Shown here: positions 1-10,796 of the stretch, in pieces | Layout of the letters: each line of letters begins with the position of its first letter | Numbering within the stretch: the stretch's first letter is position 1 | Notes under the pieces: generated by a model | What the model was told of the DNA's origin: nothing | The model's input: only the letters and a program-made list of their open reading frames with translations | Database searches by the model: none | Source of the DNA: Opeltia flavorubescens | Lineage: Eukaryota; Ascomycota; Lecanoromycetes; Teloschistales; Teloschistaceae | Assembly (NCBI GenBank): GCA_000442125.1 | Contig: KE546965.1 | Coordinates: 1,302,001 to 1,366,000 of the forward strand | Reading direction: 5' to 3' | DNA: 64,000 nt | Position numbers and translations under genes: made by a program

Positions 1-505
1 GGAGGGGTTTGGAGATTTTGCGGTCGGGGAGATGGGGATTCTGGAGGGTGAGTTTGAGTCGGAGATGTTTGTTGAGGCCTTGGTGGCTTAGGTTGGAGAA
101 ATGCCACATGCGGGTGAAGAGAGGGAGGTCTTCGAGGCAGATCAGCATGCTGGTCGATGAACCGCGAAAGGGAGCGCTGGTGGCATCGATCCATATCCAG
201 AGGTGGAAGGACATGAATTCCTCTGCTTTTTGGCCGGTGGTGATGATGGGGACTCTGCCTTCGGAGCTGATGTGATCAATGGATTCTTCCCATGGTGTGG
301 TAATCTTGACGAAGACATTGTCTTGAAAGGCCTTTTTGGCTTCGTGGTATATCTTTTTGTTTGCGAGGAGGATGGCTAGGTCGTATTTGTAGGATGCGGG
401 GAGGTCGTCGCTTGGTGGCGGAAGTTTGGCGTTGTCGGATGAGAGGAGTTCATGGTAGATCTGATCTCGTATTTCAGGTGGAAGGTCTAGGAAACGGAAG
501 GGCAT
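1..505 (-). CDS. F-box-like / 2EXR-type hypothetical protein (3' part missing)
   Basis: The ATG is at 503-505 on the minus strand and the frame stays open to the window edge, so 168 codons are visible and the C-terminus is missing. The N-terminus reads FLDLPPEIRDQIYHELL, the short motif (LPxEIRxxIY) that opens a very large family of Pezizomycotina proteins of F-box or 2EXR type, most of them uncharacterised. These are often annotated as F-box proteins and a role in substrate recruitment to SCF ubiquitin ligases is sometimes assumed, but nothing downstream of the motif here shows such a role. The rest of the visible part is soluble, with no membrane segment. The gene is divergent from the YVC1 channel gene, with 329 bp between the two start codons. 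Family membership is fairly clear; function is unknown. Confidence 0.6.
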   Translation of the reverse strand, partial: MPFRFLDLPPEIRDQIYHELLSSDNAKLPPPSDDLPASYKYDLAILLANKKIYHEAKKAFQDNVFVKITTPWEESIDHISSEGRVPIITTGQKAEEFMSFHLWIWIDATSAPFRGSSTSMLICLEDLPLFTRMWHFSNLSHQGLNKHLRLKLTLQNPHLPDRKISKPL

Positions 506-834
506 GTTTGTTCAACTTTGATGCTGCTATAGTTTTGGTTGAAGGTTGTTATATGTGAACTTAGAGGGCCGAGGAACATCGAATGAGGGGTCGAATGGGC
601 CCTGTCATCTCTGCTTTTCTACCAGTGAGACACGCCGAGCACGCCTGGCCCGGCCCGTAGCTCCGCCCGCAATGACGATGGCATTCTGCTACCACTGGGG
701 ATGGGAAATCTTAGATCCTCCCCTCCGCCAAAAGAACTCCGCCCTTTCATCATGGGAGACTCATATATACGAGAAAGGATGCCCATTTGATGGATCGAAC
801 TCACCCAGTGCGCATCACCCGTCACTGATGCACA
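506..834. promoter_or_regulatory. Divergent intergenic region, F-box-like gene / YVC1
   Basis: These 329 bp separate two divergent start codons and must hold both promoters. A TATA-like catatatac lies at about 769-777, some 60 nt before the channel ATG. Open frames across it have no coding character. Confidence 0.5.
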
Positions 835-2958
835 ATGACCACGCGACCTGGACCCAGTCGACAGCAGAGTTACGATGAATACACCGAGTATGAAGAGTAT
901 GATCCTCTGCTCAATGGAACCGATGTATTCTCGCATGTTGTGAACGACGAGCCTTGTCGGCCAGACCCTCATGGATCCTTACCTGTGTATACCACCATAC
1001 ACATGGTGCGTCGGGAGATTATCGACCACATCGATGATCCATACAGTCTCGAGCAGCTTCGAGCACCGCGTCTTAACACCCTGGTCATACGTCCACTCGT
1101 CGAGCGCTTCTACGATCTGAAAGATATCTCCGTCGTGTATTGTATCCTCATCAACCGAGTACAATTCCTGCGAGAACAGACCTACCATGCCCATCATCAG
1201 ACTGTCAACATTACCCGTGCTACCCTTTGCGAGATCCTAGCCAGCAGGCTTCTCCGCAAGTATGACGAAGATAACCCTGGTCATGCTGGACTTTTGTTGT
1301 TGGCCAACATCTTAGTAGCTGGCTTCGAGCCCTTCCAGAATGCTCCCGACGAGATCATTCATGAGGAGCACCTTACTCCAACCTGGGCGCCCCCAAAGAA
1401 AGGTGGCTACGAGCGGAAGTCGAATGCATTGGAACTAGCCATCATCTCCGAGAGCAAACACCTTCTCAGCTCTTCCGCTTGTCAAAAACTCGTTGAAGCT
1501 GTCTATGATGGTCGTGTCGTCTACACCCCCGTCTCTTTCATCGACATCTTACCGGACAAATATAAACACCGACATATCTCGCTCTATCATCCGAGCAAGG
1601 CTCCCTTGTTGAACCAATACCGTTTGATTGTCCCTCGGATTCGGAATTTCCTTGACATTTGCCAGTTTATTATCCTCCTGATCCTATATCTTCTTGTCAT
1701 GAAGCACCACCAACATCCTCATTTGACCGTGACAGAAGTTGCATTTTGCATATATGCATGTGGCTGGGTCCTGGATGAATTTGCCTCGATGCTTGAGCAT
1801 GGGTGGCAGGTCTACACACAGAATCTTTGGTCTTTCCTTGACTTCATGTTCGCACTGATATTTCTCCTCTATCTTGCGCTGCGTATCCACGACCTTGCGT
1901 TAGGCATCACAGACACACAGCATCGAGCACTGGACATCTTGGCCACCGGCGCGCCGGTTTTGATACCTCGACTGGCATTCAATCTGATGTCAGAAAACAT
2001 TCTCTTCGTTTCACTTCGAGCAATGATGTCAGACTTTACTCTGCTTACATTGCTCGCTGCCTGGACATTCGGTGGATTTCTGCTTGGACTGGTGTGGCTC
2101 ACAAATGGCGAACATCATCCCATCACTATCGCCAAATGGATGCTATGGGTCTGGTTTGGCCTGGATGGTACTGGAATTCAGCAGTCTCTCAGCTTCCACT
2201 GGCTTCTCGGTCCTATCCTCATGGTCACTTTTACTTTTCTTGGAAACACTTTGTTCCTGACGATTGTGGTAGCGATGTTGAGCAATACGTTTTCTATCAT
2301 TGTTTCAAACTCTACCGCGGAGATACAGTTTCGAAGAGCGGTGTTGACGTTTGAGGGAGTCAAAAGCGATGCTATCTTTGCTTATCAGCCACCATTCAAT
2401 CTCCTTGCTTTGTTTCTCTTATGGCCGTTGAAGCTTGCCGTCTCGCCGCGCTGGTTTCACAAACTGAATGTTGCTTTTGTGCGAATGCTTAACGCACCTT
2501 TACTCCTGCTCATCGCTTGGTATGAACGGCAATACCTCTGGAGTACACCGCGGTTCATCCACGCTGGTATCACAAGACCTCGAAACAAATTTGCGTCATG
2601 GGGTCTCGCAAAGCTTTCCGTACATGGTGGCATTCAAGCTTGTTTCGAGTTCGAACCTCCTCCAGCAACAAAAGATGCAATATTTCATATGGTCGAGCGC
2701 GAGCCCAATGGGACAGAAGAGTCCCGACCGCGCTCGCCTCGGCAAGCTGTCACTGATTCTAAGAGCAGCATCAAAGACCAGAAGAGAATTAGAACCGAAT
2801 CCGTTGCCTCCACTACTGAACACCTGGCAAGTTATCTTCAAAAAGATAAGGATAATTCAATGAGGAATCGGATACAGGCCCTCGAGGAGTCTAACAAGAG
2901 GATAGAGCAGATGCTTCAAAGCTTATGCGATAATACTTCAACCAACGAAGAAGCGTGA
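835..2958 (+). CDS. YVC1: Vacuolar TRP-type cation channel, YVC1 family
   Basis: A single-exon gene of 707 aa starting at the first in-frame ATG. A soluble N-terminal half (about 270 residues) is followed by a cluster of hydrophobic segments at about 275-292, 299-320, 331-353, 370-388, 399-421 and 457-490. The pore loop between the last two reads WFGLDGTGI (residues 440-448), the fungal YVC1 signature. In yeast, Yvc1 is a TRP-related channel in the vacuolar membrane that releases Ca2+ to the cytosol on hyperosmotic or mechanical stress; the same role is inferred here. The C-terminal tail is charged and ends in a short predicted coiled coil (about 675-700). Length agrees with the family (about 650-750 aa). 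Its 3' end faces the convergent GT17 gene. I see nothing broken. Confidence 0.93.
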   Translation: MTTRPGPSRQQSYDEYTEYEEYDPLLNGTDVFSHVVNDEPCRPDPHGSLPVYTTIHMVRREIIDHIDDPYSLEQLRAPRLNTLVIRPLVERFYDLKDISVVYCILINRVQFLREQTYHAHHQTVNITRATLCEILASRLLRKYDEDNPGHAGLLLLANILVAGFEPFQNAPDEIIHEEHLTPTWAPPKKGGYERKSNALELAIISESKHLLSSSACQKLVEAVYDGRVVYTPVSFIDILPDKYKHRHISLYHPSKAPLLNQYRLIVPRIRNFLDICQFIILLILYLLVMKHHQHPHLTVTEVAFCIYACGWVLDEFASMLEHGWQVYTQNLWSFLDFMFALIFLLYLALRIHDLALGITDTQHRALDILATGAPVLIPRLAFNLMSENILFVSLRAMMSDFTLLTLLAAWTFGGFLLGLVWLTNGEHHPITIAKWMLWVWFGLDGTGIQQSLSFHWLLGPILMVTFTFLGNTLFLTIVVAMLSNTFSIIVSNSTAEIQFRRAVLTFEGVKSDAIFAYQPPFNLLALFLLWPLKLAVSPRWFHKLNVAFVRMLNAPLLLLIAWYERQYLWSTPRFIHAGITRPRNKFASWGLAKLSVHGGIQACFEFEPPPATKDAIFHMVEREPNGTEESRPRSPRQAVTDSKSSIKDQKRIRTESVASTTEHLASYLQKDKDNSMRNRIQALEESNKRIEQMLQSLCDNTSTNEEA

Positions 2959-3365
2959 AATATGATGAACCTAAAGATTGAGTCTCTTACTCAGATCCTC
3001 GGCTTGACGATAGCTCAGCATGGACAATTAAAACTTTATTGAAAAATCCTTTCACAACGCGGCATTGTCATAGCGTGCATAATCTTTCTTCGAAGACAAT
3101 CTTATAATTGAAAGCCGATACTCTCGATATTCCCCAGACGGCACGGTTGTTCTAGCAATAGAAACCGAGCAACAGGGGATAATATCGTGGTCGATTGAAT
3201 GGAAAAAGGGTGTATTAATTCTACGGTAGGCTACATTCTGGTTATCAGATTACATCTGATCAAGTGCGGCGAACAAGCGCCGATCCGAAATATTGTGGTA
3301 GCTCTATGCGTTGCTTCCAAACTTTTCCATTCTAACAAAAAACCCGCTTCGGTCCTGTATCTGTT
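2959..3365. other. Tail-to-tail intergenic region, YVC1 / GT17
   Basis: 407 bp between two convergent stop codons; AT-rich 3'-UTR-like sequence. No coding or RNA feature seen. Confidence 0.5.
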
Positions 3366-4466
3366 CTAAAAGCCGTCTGAGCTGACCAGGTCTGATTCCT
3401 CGAAGTCTTCAAAGTTACCGTTAGGTGGATCTCGATCAATGGTATACCCAAACCTCTCCTTATTCTCAACGAGGTATTGGGGGACATCCCTGTTTGTGTC
3501 GATACGGTCAAATTTCTCTTCACCTCTATCAAACATGTCGATGCCATGTCTGACTCTCTGCAATATTTTTGCCCGATCAGTAAACTCCGGGCGGTTAAGT
3601 TCTGCATGCGAGAATGACTGGACTTTTTCCACTAGGTCCTGTAGCCTTCCAAAGCAGTAGCTGCAGTGCCAGGCTGCGTTCCATAGATCAGCATCTGGGT
3701 CGTTGGTTCCTCGTAAGTCTTGCGGCTTAACGGTATGTTCCGGCCCTTCAAAGAAAGTCGCTTGAGGATGCGGCCATTGGTCGCCACGGTGTAACCATTG
3801 GAAACCGTAGTAGTAGAAATGACTGCGTAGAGTCAGTCGCCGAGGAAAGGCGCAGTTCCTTAAGGCTTTGAGAGTATCTGGTCGAGGGACCTCATCAACA
3901 TCGGAAACCAGGATAACATCGCCCTGACCAGCTGCCCGCTCATCATCTAAGAACGGGATGACTTGATCAAACATTGCATTCCTTGAAAATGTTTCCCGTG
4001 CCCAAGTCCCGTCAAATTCTACGCCGCTTTGATTCAGCACATGATGAATCATTTGAGGGTGGAATCGTTCGAAGCGCGACCAATTCTCCTTGACATGAAG
4101 AGGCTTCGGCGCGTCGGTAAAGGTGATATCTGCCTCAAGGATTACAAAGTAGTCGACCTCTTTCTGCAATTCACCCATGCGAATTTCCAACCAGTCAAGT
4201 TCACTATTAATGATGAATAGATCGTAAATCTTCCTCCTGCGGTTCCGATACGGATACGGCTGCCAATGACGAGTCTGGCAATAGTCCTGAGCTCTTTCTA
4301 AGGACATAAAGCCGTATTTATCGATAGGCTCATCGTAGGAGTCAACCGATGGGCCGTACCAACGGTCTTCAAAGTTGTCCAGCTTGTCATAATTGGTGAA
4401 GGACATGATAATAAGGATGACCAGCGCAGCGCCGCCGCCGTATTTTGCCCAGGGCGAGATCATCAT
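3366..4466 (-). CDS. GT17 family glycosyltransferase (MGAT3-like), type II membrane protein
   Basis: 366 aa, one exon. The start is the first of two consecutive ATGs (4461-4466). Residues 9-25 form one hydrophobic segment after a short N-terminus, so this is a type II Golgi-style protein with a lumenal catalytic domain. The domain carries GT17 hallmarks: FIINSELDWLEIR near residue 85, a VILEAD segment, and VSDVDEVPRP, whose DVDE is the likely metal/nucleotide-sugar site. An aromatic block (HFYYYGFQW) and the HCSYCFG cysteine pair are also present. GT17 includes animal beta-1,4-mannosyl-glycoprotein GlcNAc-transferase III; fungal members are common, but their donor and acceptor are mostly unproven, so bisecting-GlcNAc activity should not be assumed. 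The gene shares a 256-bp divergent promoter with a DMT-type transporter. Confidence 0.9.
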   Translation of the reverse strand: MMISPWAKYGGGAALVILIIMSFTNYDKLDNFEDRWYGPSVDSYDEPIDKYGFMSLERAQDYCQTRHWQPYPYRNRRRKIYDLFIINSELDWLEIRMGELQKEVDYFVILEADITFTDAPKPLHVKENWSRFERFHPQMIHHVLNQSGVEFDGTWARETFSRNAMFDQVIPFLDDERAAGQGDVILVSDVDEVPRPDTLKALRNCAFPRRLTLRSHFYYYGFQWLHRGDQWPHPQATFFEGPEHTVKPQDLRGTNDPDADLWNAAWHCSYCFGRLQDLVEKVQSFSHAELNRPEFTDRAKILQRVRHGIDMFDRGEEKFDRIDTNRDVPQYLVENKERFGYTIDRDPPNGNFEDFEESDLVSSDGF

Positions 4467-4722
4467 AATGATACTTCTTTACAGAGTGCTTCAATGGAAG
4501 GTTATTGAGAACACGTCGCGGGTAACCTTTGAGCCGAAAAAGTATTCGCAATCGGTGGCTGAGAGAACCATCGGATACATACCGCCTGGATTTTGGCAAT
4601 GCAAGGCGGTTGGGGAAACCCTCTCGCTCCTTGCCTTGGTTGCCCTTGGAATGTTATCATGTGGCGTTGGACCACCATTTTTCTATGAAGCAGAGATAAA
4701 ATTGGAATATGCAGAAGACACA
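4467..4722. promoter_or_regulatory. Short bidirectional promoter between GT17 and the TPT-type transporter
   Basis: 256 bp lie between the two start codons, short enough for shared control. No motif was recognised with confidence. The frame runs open on the plus strand through it, but the transporter start is taken at 4723 (next in-frame ATG at 4750). Confidence 0.45.
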
Positions 4723-6216
4723 ATGAACTCGGGCCGTCGTGAACATGAAATGCGTCAAGAATCTTTGCTGTTACCGTTATCAAGTCAAGATGAAACGAAA
4801 GTAGAGGAAAAGACAACCAAAGTCAGCAGCGTCTGGAATCACCCAGCTCCATATGTCTCGTACGTCGACCCACTACCAGAAACGATACAGGAGATTATCG
4901 ACTGAATGCTATTGTAGTGCTTGGATGTTTCTGAGCTGCACCGTTATCTTCTTCAACAAATGGATCCTTGACCGAGCAAAATATCGTATGCCAGCTTTGA
5001 TCCCACACGACATTCGCAAAGACTAATTTGGCATTGAGCAATCTTTCTGACATGCTACCATCTTACCTTCGCGACCTTTATCACCCAAATCATTGCTCGG
5101 ACCACCTCTTGTCTCGATGGACGGCATTCTGTGCGAATGACTCCGGGCCTGTACCTGAAAGCCATTGTACCCATTGGCGTGCTATACAGCCTCAGCCTAG
5201 TTTGCAGCAATTTACCGTATCTCTATCTCAGTGTTGCCTTTATTCAGATGCTGAAAGTTAGTAGCCCCCGAGCCGCTTCATCCTGACCTTGGTTTTAGGA
5301 GACTGCTCTTGTGTTTGAGCATTACTCCAGCAGACGTGATGTGTGCTCATGTTCGGCAGGGAACTGCTCCTATCGCCGTCTTCCTCGCTCTCTGTTCCCT
5401 CCGCCTTTCCACACTTACTATTCGTACCACTTGTACCCTACTGGTTATCGCTTTCGGAATCATTCTGGCCTCCCTCGGCGAGATCAAATTCCAGATCAAC
5501 GGTTTCATGTACCAGATGGGTGCAATCGTCTTTGAAGCTTACCGTCTTGCGTTCACGCAGAAAATATTGAACGATGAGAAGCACAAGATGGATCCGCTCG
5601 TCAGCTTGTACTATTTTGCGCCGTGCAGTGCAGCCATGATCGTGGTGATGGGCGTTTTAGGAGAGTGGAGAACTATTCGATGGGAGGAATTGAGCGAAGT
5701 AGGGTGGTGGATTTGGGCTGCCAATGGAATTATTGCAATGGGACTGAACGTTGCCGGTGTCTTTCTGGTAAGTAGTACACTCTCTTCACATTCGCTCACA
5801 CCAACTGGAGCTTGAGCACTCGATGCAGAGAACTGACAGATTTCCAGATTGGCAAGACCTCTTCGCTCGTCCTCACTCTTTGTGGTGTGTTGAAGAACAT
5901 CTTCATCATTGGCGCCTCGGTGGTCATCTGGGACACCATTGTTACGCCAGTGCAAATCCTTGGCAATGGCATCGCAATGGCGGGGTTGGTACGATACAAC
6001 TTTGGTGAAAAGAAGATGCAAGATATGTATGGAGACTCGAGGTCGTGGTGCACTGATTTTTGGCAGCGGAGGTCCACAAGTGGGAAGACGGTGCTGATTG
6101 CCGGTGCGGTGGTAGGTTGCGTTGGGATTTTGGTCACTGTGGCAGCAAATTGTGGTCTCGATCTAAATGTGCATGTAAGGGGAGGTTGGAGAGGTGCACT
6201 CACATCCTATGTGTAG
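4723..6216 (+). CDS. Triose-phosphate translocator (TPT)/nucleotide-sugar transporter family protein
   Basis: Five exons (4723-4859, 4918-4985, 5039-5256, 5360-5767, 5848-6216) sum to 1200 nt, 399 aa. Family blocks run in order: HPAPYVSAW, FFNKWILDRAKYP, LTCYHLTFATF, PYLYLSVAFIQMLK, GIILASLGEIKF, MDPLVSLYYFAP and GKTSSLVLTLCGVLKN. All are diagnostic for fungal DMT-superfamily TPT proteins, with about ten membrane segments. Introns 1, 2 and 4 restore these blocks exactly; intron 2 has a textbook branch site (gactaat). Intron 3 (5257-5359) is the least certain: it yields QMLKGTAPIAV where relatives usually have KATxPV. Members move phosphorylated sugars or nucleotide sugars across Golgi/ER membranes, but most fungal ones have no known substrate. 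The divergent GT17 neighbour is consistent with a Golgi role. The C-terminal tail after the last TM (about 40 aa) is not conserved. Confidence 0.85.
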
Positions 6217-6726
6217 GATATGAGCACCAAACAGATGATTTGATATGAAAGACTGTATGAAACTCTACCTCGTGTCTGTTCGAGTGGAATTGGGGTGGAT
6301 ACTGATATGTCAACTTCGGTATATATGATTACAAGCGTAATTGCATCGCAACTTCAAGGTGCCATTTTGTGAAGGGATAGCTTATCTAATCTAATCGATT
6401 GCTAATGATCCTAGCATGCACGCGGGGTAAAAAATTGTTTTCACACCAAAACCATTGCGCACCACACCAAAGCCCCATTTCACTTAGAGCATTGATAGAT
6501 TGTCTGTCCTGAACATAGTTGATATAACTAATAATAATCAAGTACAGCCTAGGTAGTTCTCTAGCTATTGGAAACTCCTTAAATCACCCTTCAAATCCTG
6601 GTGATGGTACGCCCAGGAGATTAAAGTGTGCAAACAATTCTTTACCCCGCGTGGCATGGCATTCTTAAAAATTTTCGTGAACGCAATTCGCCTGGCGAAC
6701 TATAAAAGGTTTCAGATACGTGCGGA
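6217..6726. other. Intergenic region before SDA1
   Basis: 510 bp of AT-rich sequence holding the transporter 3' UTR and the SDA1 promoter, including the AAAAATTTT motif described separately. No gene seen. Confidence 0.5.
6667..6675. promoter_or_regulatory. RRPE-like AAAAATTTT motif upstream of SDA1
   Basis: AAAAATTTT followed by C lies 52 bp upstream of the SDA1 ATG. It matches the core of the rRNA-processing element (RRPE, bound by Stb3 in yeast) that marks ribosome-biogenesis genes. AT-rich 9-mers are common by chance, so the assignment rests on position and gene identity. Confidence 0.35.
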
Positions 6727-9231
6727 ATGAAGCGAAAAATAGGTGCACTCGAGAAAGTCGACGCCGATCTGTAAGATTTGCAAGCAAAACATGGTGGAAT
6801 GGAGCTGAGATCGGTCTGGTAGATCGAGTTTGCAATACAAAATTCGACGAGATCCTACGTACAACATCCATGTGTGCTTCCTTCTCAGGAGTTTCCACTG
6901 ACCACAACGAAGATCATACAAAGAAGATTTTACAAGTCAATACAGCCAGTATGAAGCACAGCGCGAGATCTTCTTGCAAGCTCCCACTTCCGCGACAGAT
7001 GCCGGCATTATATCTTTCCGTGATTTGATCGACTTTGTTTCCCATGTTGCCGATTGCTATCCTACGCTCACTGTGCGTTTCCCTGACGATCTCATTCATG
7101 TCCTCAATCTCCATCATGAACACCTCGAACCGGAGTTGCGTGAGAAGATTGTGGGAAGCCTAGTACTCTTGCGACGAAAAGATATCTTGGACTCCCCAAG
7201 GTTCGTTGAATGCATCGTTATGGATGGTTTTAGGCTAAGATATTGTTGCTTAGGCTACTACAAACTCTGTTTCCGCTGTTAATATTAACGCACAGCAAGT
7301 CGTTGCGAGCCCTCCTCTATCAGAAATGTCTCTCGGACATCCGAACATCAAACTCAAAAACCACGAATCATCGCCTCAATCGCACTTTTCAGACGGTTCT
7401 CTACAATCTCCTGACATCGGACAGAACATCTTCAAAAGGACTATGGGCCGTCAAAATTACCCGAGAGCTATGGAAGCGCCAGATATGGACGGATTCAAAG
7501 GCTGTCGAGATCATGAAAGAGGCTAGTTTAGCAGACAATGAGAAAGTCATCGGCGGAGGTGTTCGGTTCTTCTTGGGTGGTGACAAAGAAAGAGAAGAAA
7601 TGGAAGATGAAAGCTCCGATGAGGATGCTGTTGATATGGGCAAGCTCAAGCATCAGGCTGGTATTAACAAGAAAACCAAAAAAAAGGCTAGACAATTGGA
7701 AAATGCCGTCGCGACTGTCAAGAGGAAGGAGCGGAAGAAAAAACAGCCACATCCGCTCAATTTCTCCGCATTCCATCTACTGCATGATCCGCAGGGGTTT
7801 GCAGAGGTGCTTTTCTCGAAGCATTTGCAAAACAGCAAGTCAAAGCTTAATCTAGAGCAGAAGTTACTGGTTTTGCAGCTTGTTACTCGACTGGTTGGTC
7901 TGCATAAGCTAACAATCATGAGTCTCTACTCGTATTTTATCAAATACCTTACGCCTCGCCAGCCGTCCGTCACATCATTTTTAGCATCTCTTGCTCAAGC
8001 AACCCACAACCTTGTTCCACCTGACGTTCTTGAGCCTTTGGTCCAGAAAATCGCCAATGAATTTGTTTCAGAAGCTGCGGCGGCAGAGGTTGCGTCTGCT
8101 GGTCTCAACGCTATCCGAGAAATCTGTGTGCGGCAATCGTTGGCTATGAATGACACTCTGCTGCAGGATTTAGTGATGTACCGGAAGAGCAAAGATAAGG
8201 GTGTCATGATGGCTGCAAAGGGGTTACTGGGGCTTTACCGTGATGTGGGGCCGGAAATGCTTAAAAAGCGAGACAGGGGTAAGGATGCGGCCATGGGCTT
8301 AAGAAGCGGCGAGCGAAAGGAGCAGAGATTTGGTGAGGAGGCTGTGGGCAATATCGAAGGACTCGAGCTACTGGAGCAATGGAAACAGGAACAAAGACAA
8401 AAGAAGCTGCTGAGTCGAAAGCCACTCGACAGAGTTGCAGGCGCGCAAAATTTATCTGAGGATGGCGCTGAAGATGAAGAAGGGGATGAGCAGGAAGAGC
8501 AGGAGGAAGAGGAGGTGGAAGAGGAGGGTGATGCTGATAGTGATGCTTGGGAGATTGATGACGACTCAGATTCCGATTCTGGAGAGTGGCAGAATGTGTC
8601 AAGCGATGATGATGCTAGAGGCCGTGAAGACGACAACAAGAGGCCTCCAAAGAAAGTCAAGCATGATGATTTATCCTCTTCTGAAGATGTAGAGACAGTT
8701 GATGAGGAAAATAAGGAAAACGTACTTAAACAGCAAGGCGAAACGGCGGAGAAGATCTCTGTCTTGGCAACAACTCGCATCCTCACTCCGGCTGACCTTG
8801 CAAAACTTCAAGAGCTTCGCCTTTCTGCAAGCGTTAATAGCTCACTCCCCTCATCCCAACGCAAACGTGCCGCTACTGCGCACCAAGCGACCCTTAATCG
8901 CCATAGGGATGATCCACTTACAGCAGCCGAGATTGAAGGTCTCGCTTCGTTATCGAAAAAGAGTACCAGAGAAGAGAGGATTGCAGCGGCGAAAGAGGGT
9001 AAAGGGGATAAGGATGAGGTCAGGAAGAGCACGACCGCGAGGCGGAAAGAGCAAAAGCGGGAGCAGGGAAAGAGCACTACGAATCGAGAAAAGGCAAGGA
9101 AAAAGAATTTTCTGATGACACTGGGCAAGGCAAAAGGGAAGCAGAAAAGAAGTCTGGTTGACAGGGGGAAAATACTCAAGGCACACAAGGAGAGAGAAAA
9201 GAGAGGAGGGAAAAGGGGTAATAGGGGTTAA
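6727..9231 (+). CDS. SDA1: SDA1, nucleolar 60S ribosome biogenesis factor
   Basis: Four exons (6727-6770, 6823-6858, 6913-7200, 7254-9231) give 781 aa. The first exon encodes MKRKIGALEKVDADL; splicing then gives SSLQYKIRRDPTSYKEDF and QREIFLQAPTSATDAG, the conserved N-terminus. The body contains HVADCYPTLTVRFP, LREKIVGSLVLLRRKD, LLQTLFPLLI, SDIRTSNSK and GLWAVKITRELW, which identify SDA1. Next come a lysine-rich stretch, an acidic region of Asp/Glu runs near 430-500, and a strongly basic C-terminus typical of nucleolar proteins. Yeast Sda1 is essential for maturation and nuclear export of pre-60S particles and was first found through an actin phenotype. Two small introns near the start bracket a 36-nt exon. 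An RRPE-like motif precedes the ATG. Confidence 0.95.
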
Positions 9232-9443
9232 AGAAGTCGATAAGCTAAGTACTTCAGCCGAGGCTTGGCTTCACGTCCTTACCTCGGCTTAAAAAATGAC
9301 GTCCCGGCCGTTTCGAAGACCTTTAATGAGGTCGACTTTTTGATCCAATATGCTGGAACACCATCCAGTCGTTGCAAGATTGAGGCCTCCTTTGATCTCG
9401 ACCAAATTTTGCATGAGCCATTGCGAAATTGTGATCCCAAAGC

Positions 9444-10796
9444 ATGCCAGGCCCGACCCTCATTCGAGCCCCTCCTCCCGATCCTGCGCAGTCAGTCATT
9501 GAGAATGTTCTGGAGCTCACTCCCCTGACTTCTGTTGCTCCAGTATGACCTTATATTCCTCTGTCTTCTGCATATGTTCTGACTCTTAGAACAGGACATA
9601 TTTACGAACACCAGGTAGGACCAACCGACCCATGACAACGGCGCCAGGCCATTAAGAAGACTCACCGAAGCAGGGAGCTCTGGCATCCTCCTGGCGCACG
9701 AGGTGTTTACGGCGGCGCAGTGATTGCACAATGCCTATCCGCCGCTCAACAAAGTATTCCCCCACCATCGCCTTCCAATGGTCATGCGGTCTTCCTTATC
9801 CATAGCATGCACTGTTATTTTGTTCTTGCTGGGGATTCCGCCATTCCGATCGTGTACTACGTCGAAAGAGTGAGAGACGGCAAAAGCTTCATAACAAGGA
9901 CGGTTCAAGCAAGGCAGAAAGGCAAATGCATATTCACAACTACGCTGAGCTTCGTACGTGAAGGGAGCGCTGGGAAAGCGACAATCAACCATGGATGGGA
10001 TATGCCAAAAGACGCGATTACTACGCTGGATCAAGCTCTCCGGGAGAAACGTGAAGGCATTGACACGGATGCCGAATCACTAGGAGTTCAGGGAGCCGGT
10101 CCATTCGAATCCATACGGCTTCCCATCGAAAATCGTGAGTTTGTATCGAATGTCATCTAGCCTTGGACTGGTCTGACAAATTTGCCTCAGACAGTTCATC
10201 TGTTACACAGACAAAGAAGACTCGTCAATGGTTCAAAGCACGTGGCCGGATATCTTCGGCCAACGGTCCGCAGTCTCACCTTTCGGCTCTTGCATACATA
10301 TCCGATAGCTACTTTATTGGCACTGTGGCACGTGTCCACAATCTGGTGAGGCTCTCATCTTTCGAGCCAGAGCGAGGCGATACTACGATCGAGGATGATA
10401 AGACGGCACAAACGGAAGAAGAGGAAAACAGGCAGGCGGACGGCCGAAAGACAGGGGCATCGATTGGTATGATGGTCAGCCTAGATCATACTATATACTT
10501 CCACCACCCGCGTGAGATTAAGGCCGATGAATGGATGCTTTCTGAGAACGAAAGCCCGTGGTCGGGCGATGGAAGGGGACTGGTCTTTCAAAGGATATGG
10601 AACAAAGAAGGCCTGTTGGTGGCATCTTGTGTTCAAGAGGTAAGTACGGTAATTATTTCCTGGCCATGATGTTTATTTCCATATCGATTTGCATATGGAA
10701 GAACAACAGAGGTACTTCCGCGATTTTGAAAGTACTGACGATCATTAGGGACTTGTAAGATTGGCACAAGATGAGCCTGCCAAGTCAAAGCTCTGA
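9444..10796 (+). CDS. TES1: Peroxisomal acyl-CoA thioesterase, TesB double-hotdog family
   Basis: Five exons (9444-9542, 9595-9614, 9674-10134, 10191-10639, 10749-10796) total 1077 nt, 358 aa. Exon 2 is only 20 nt, yet joins the expected text: SVAPDIFTNTRELWHPPGARGVYGGAVIAQCL. The first hotdog domain has IHSMHCYFVLAG and VERVRDGKSFITRTVQARQ; the second has TRQWFKARGRI, ALAYISDSYF, SLDHTIYFH and ADEWMLSE. The last exon, kept in phase by an intron at 10640-10748, encodes GLVRLAQDEPAKSKL, so the protein ends in a canonical PTS1 (SKL). It should hydrolyse acyl-CoAs in the peroxisome matrix and support beta-oxidation, as yeast Tes1 does. An acidic insert (about TAQTEEEENRQADG) between core strands is probably a loop. 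All motifs appear intact. Confidence 0.93.

Noticed and set aside
8235-8786. 183-codon minus-strand frame within SDA1
   Set aside because: Antisense of the acidic region; the Ser-rich reading is the complement of GAN/GAR codons.
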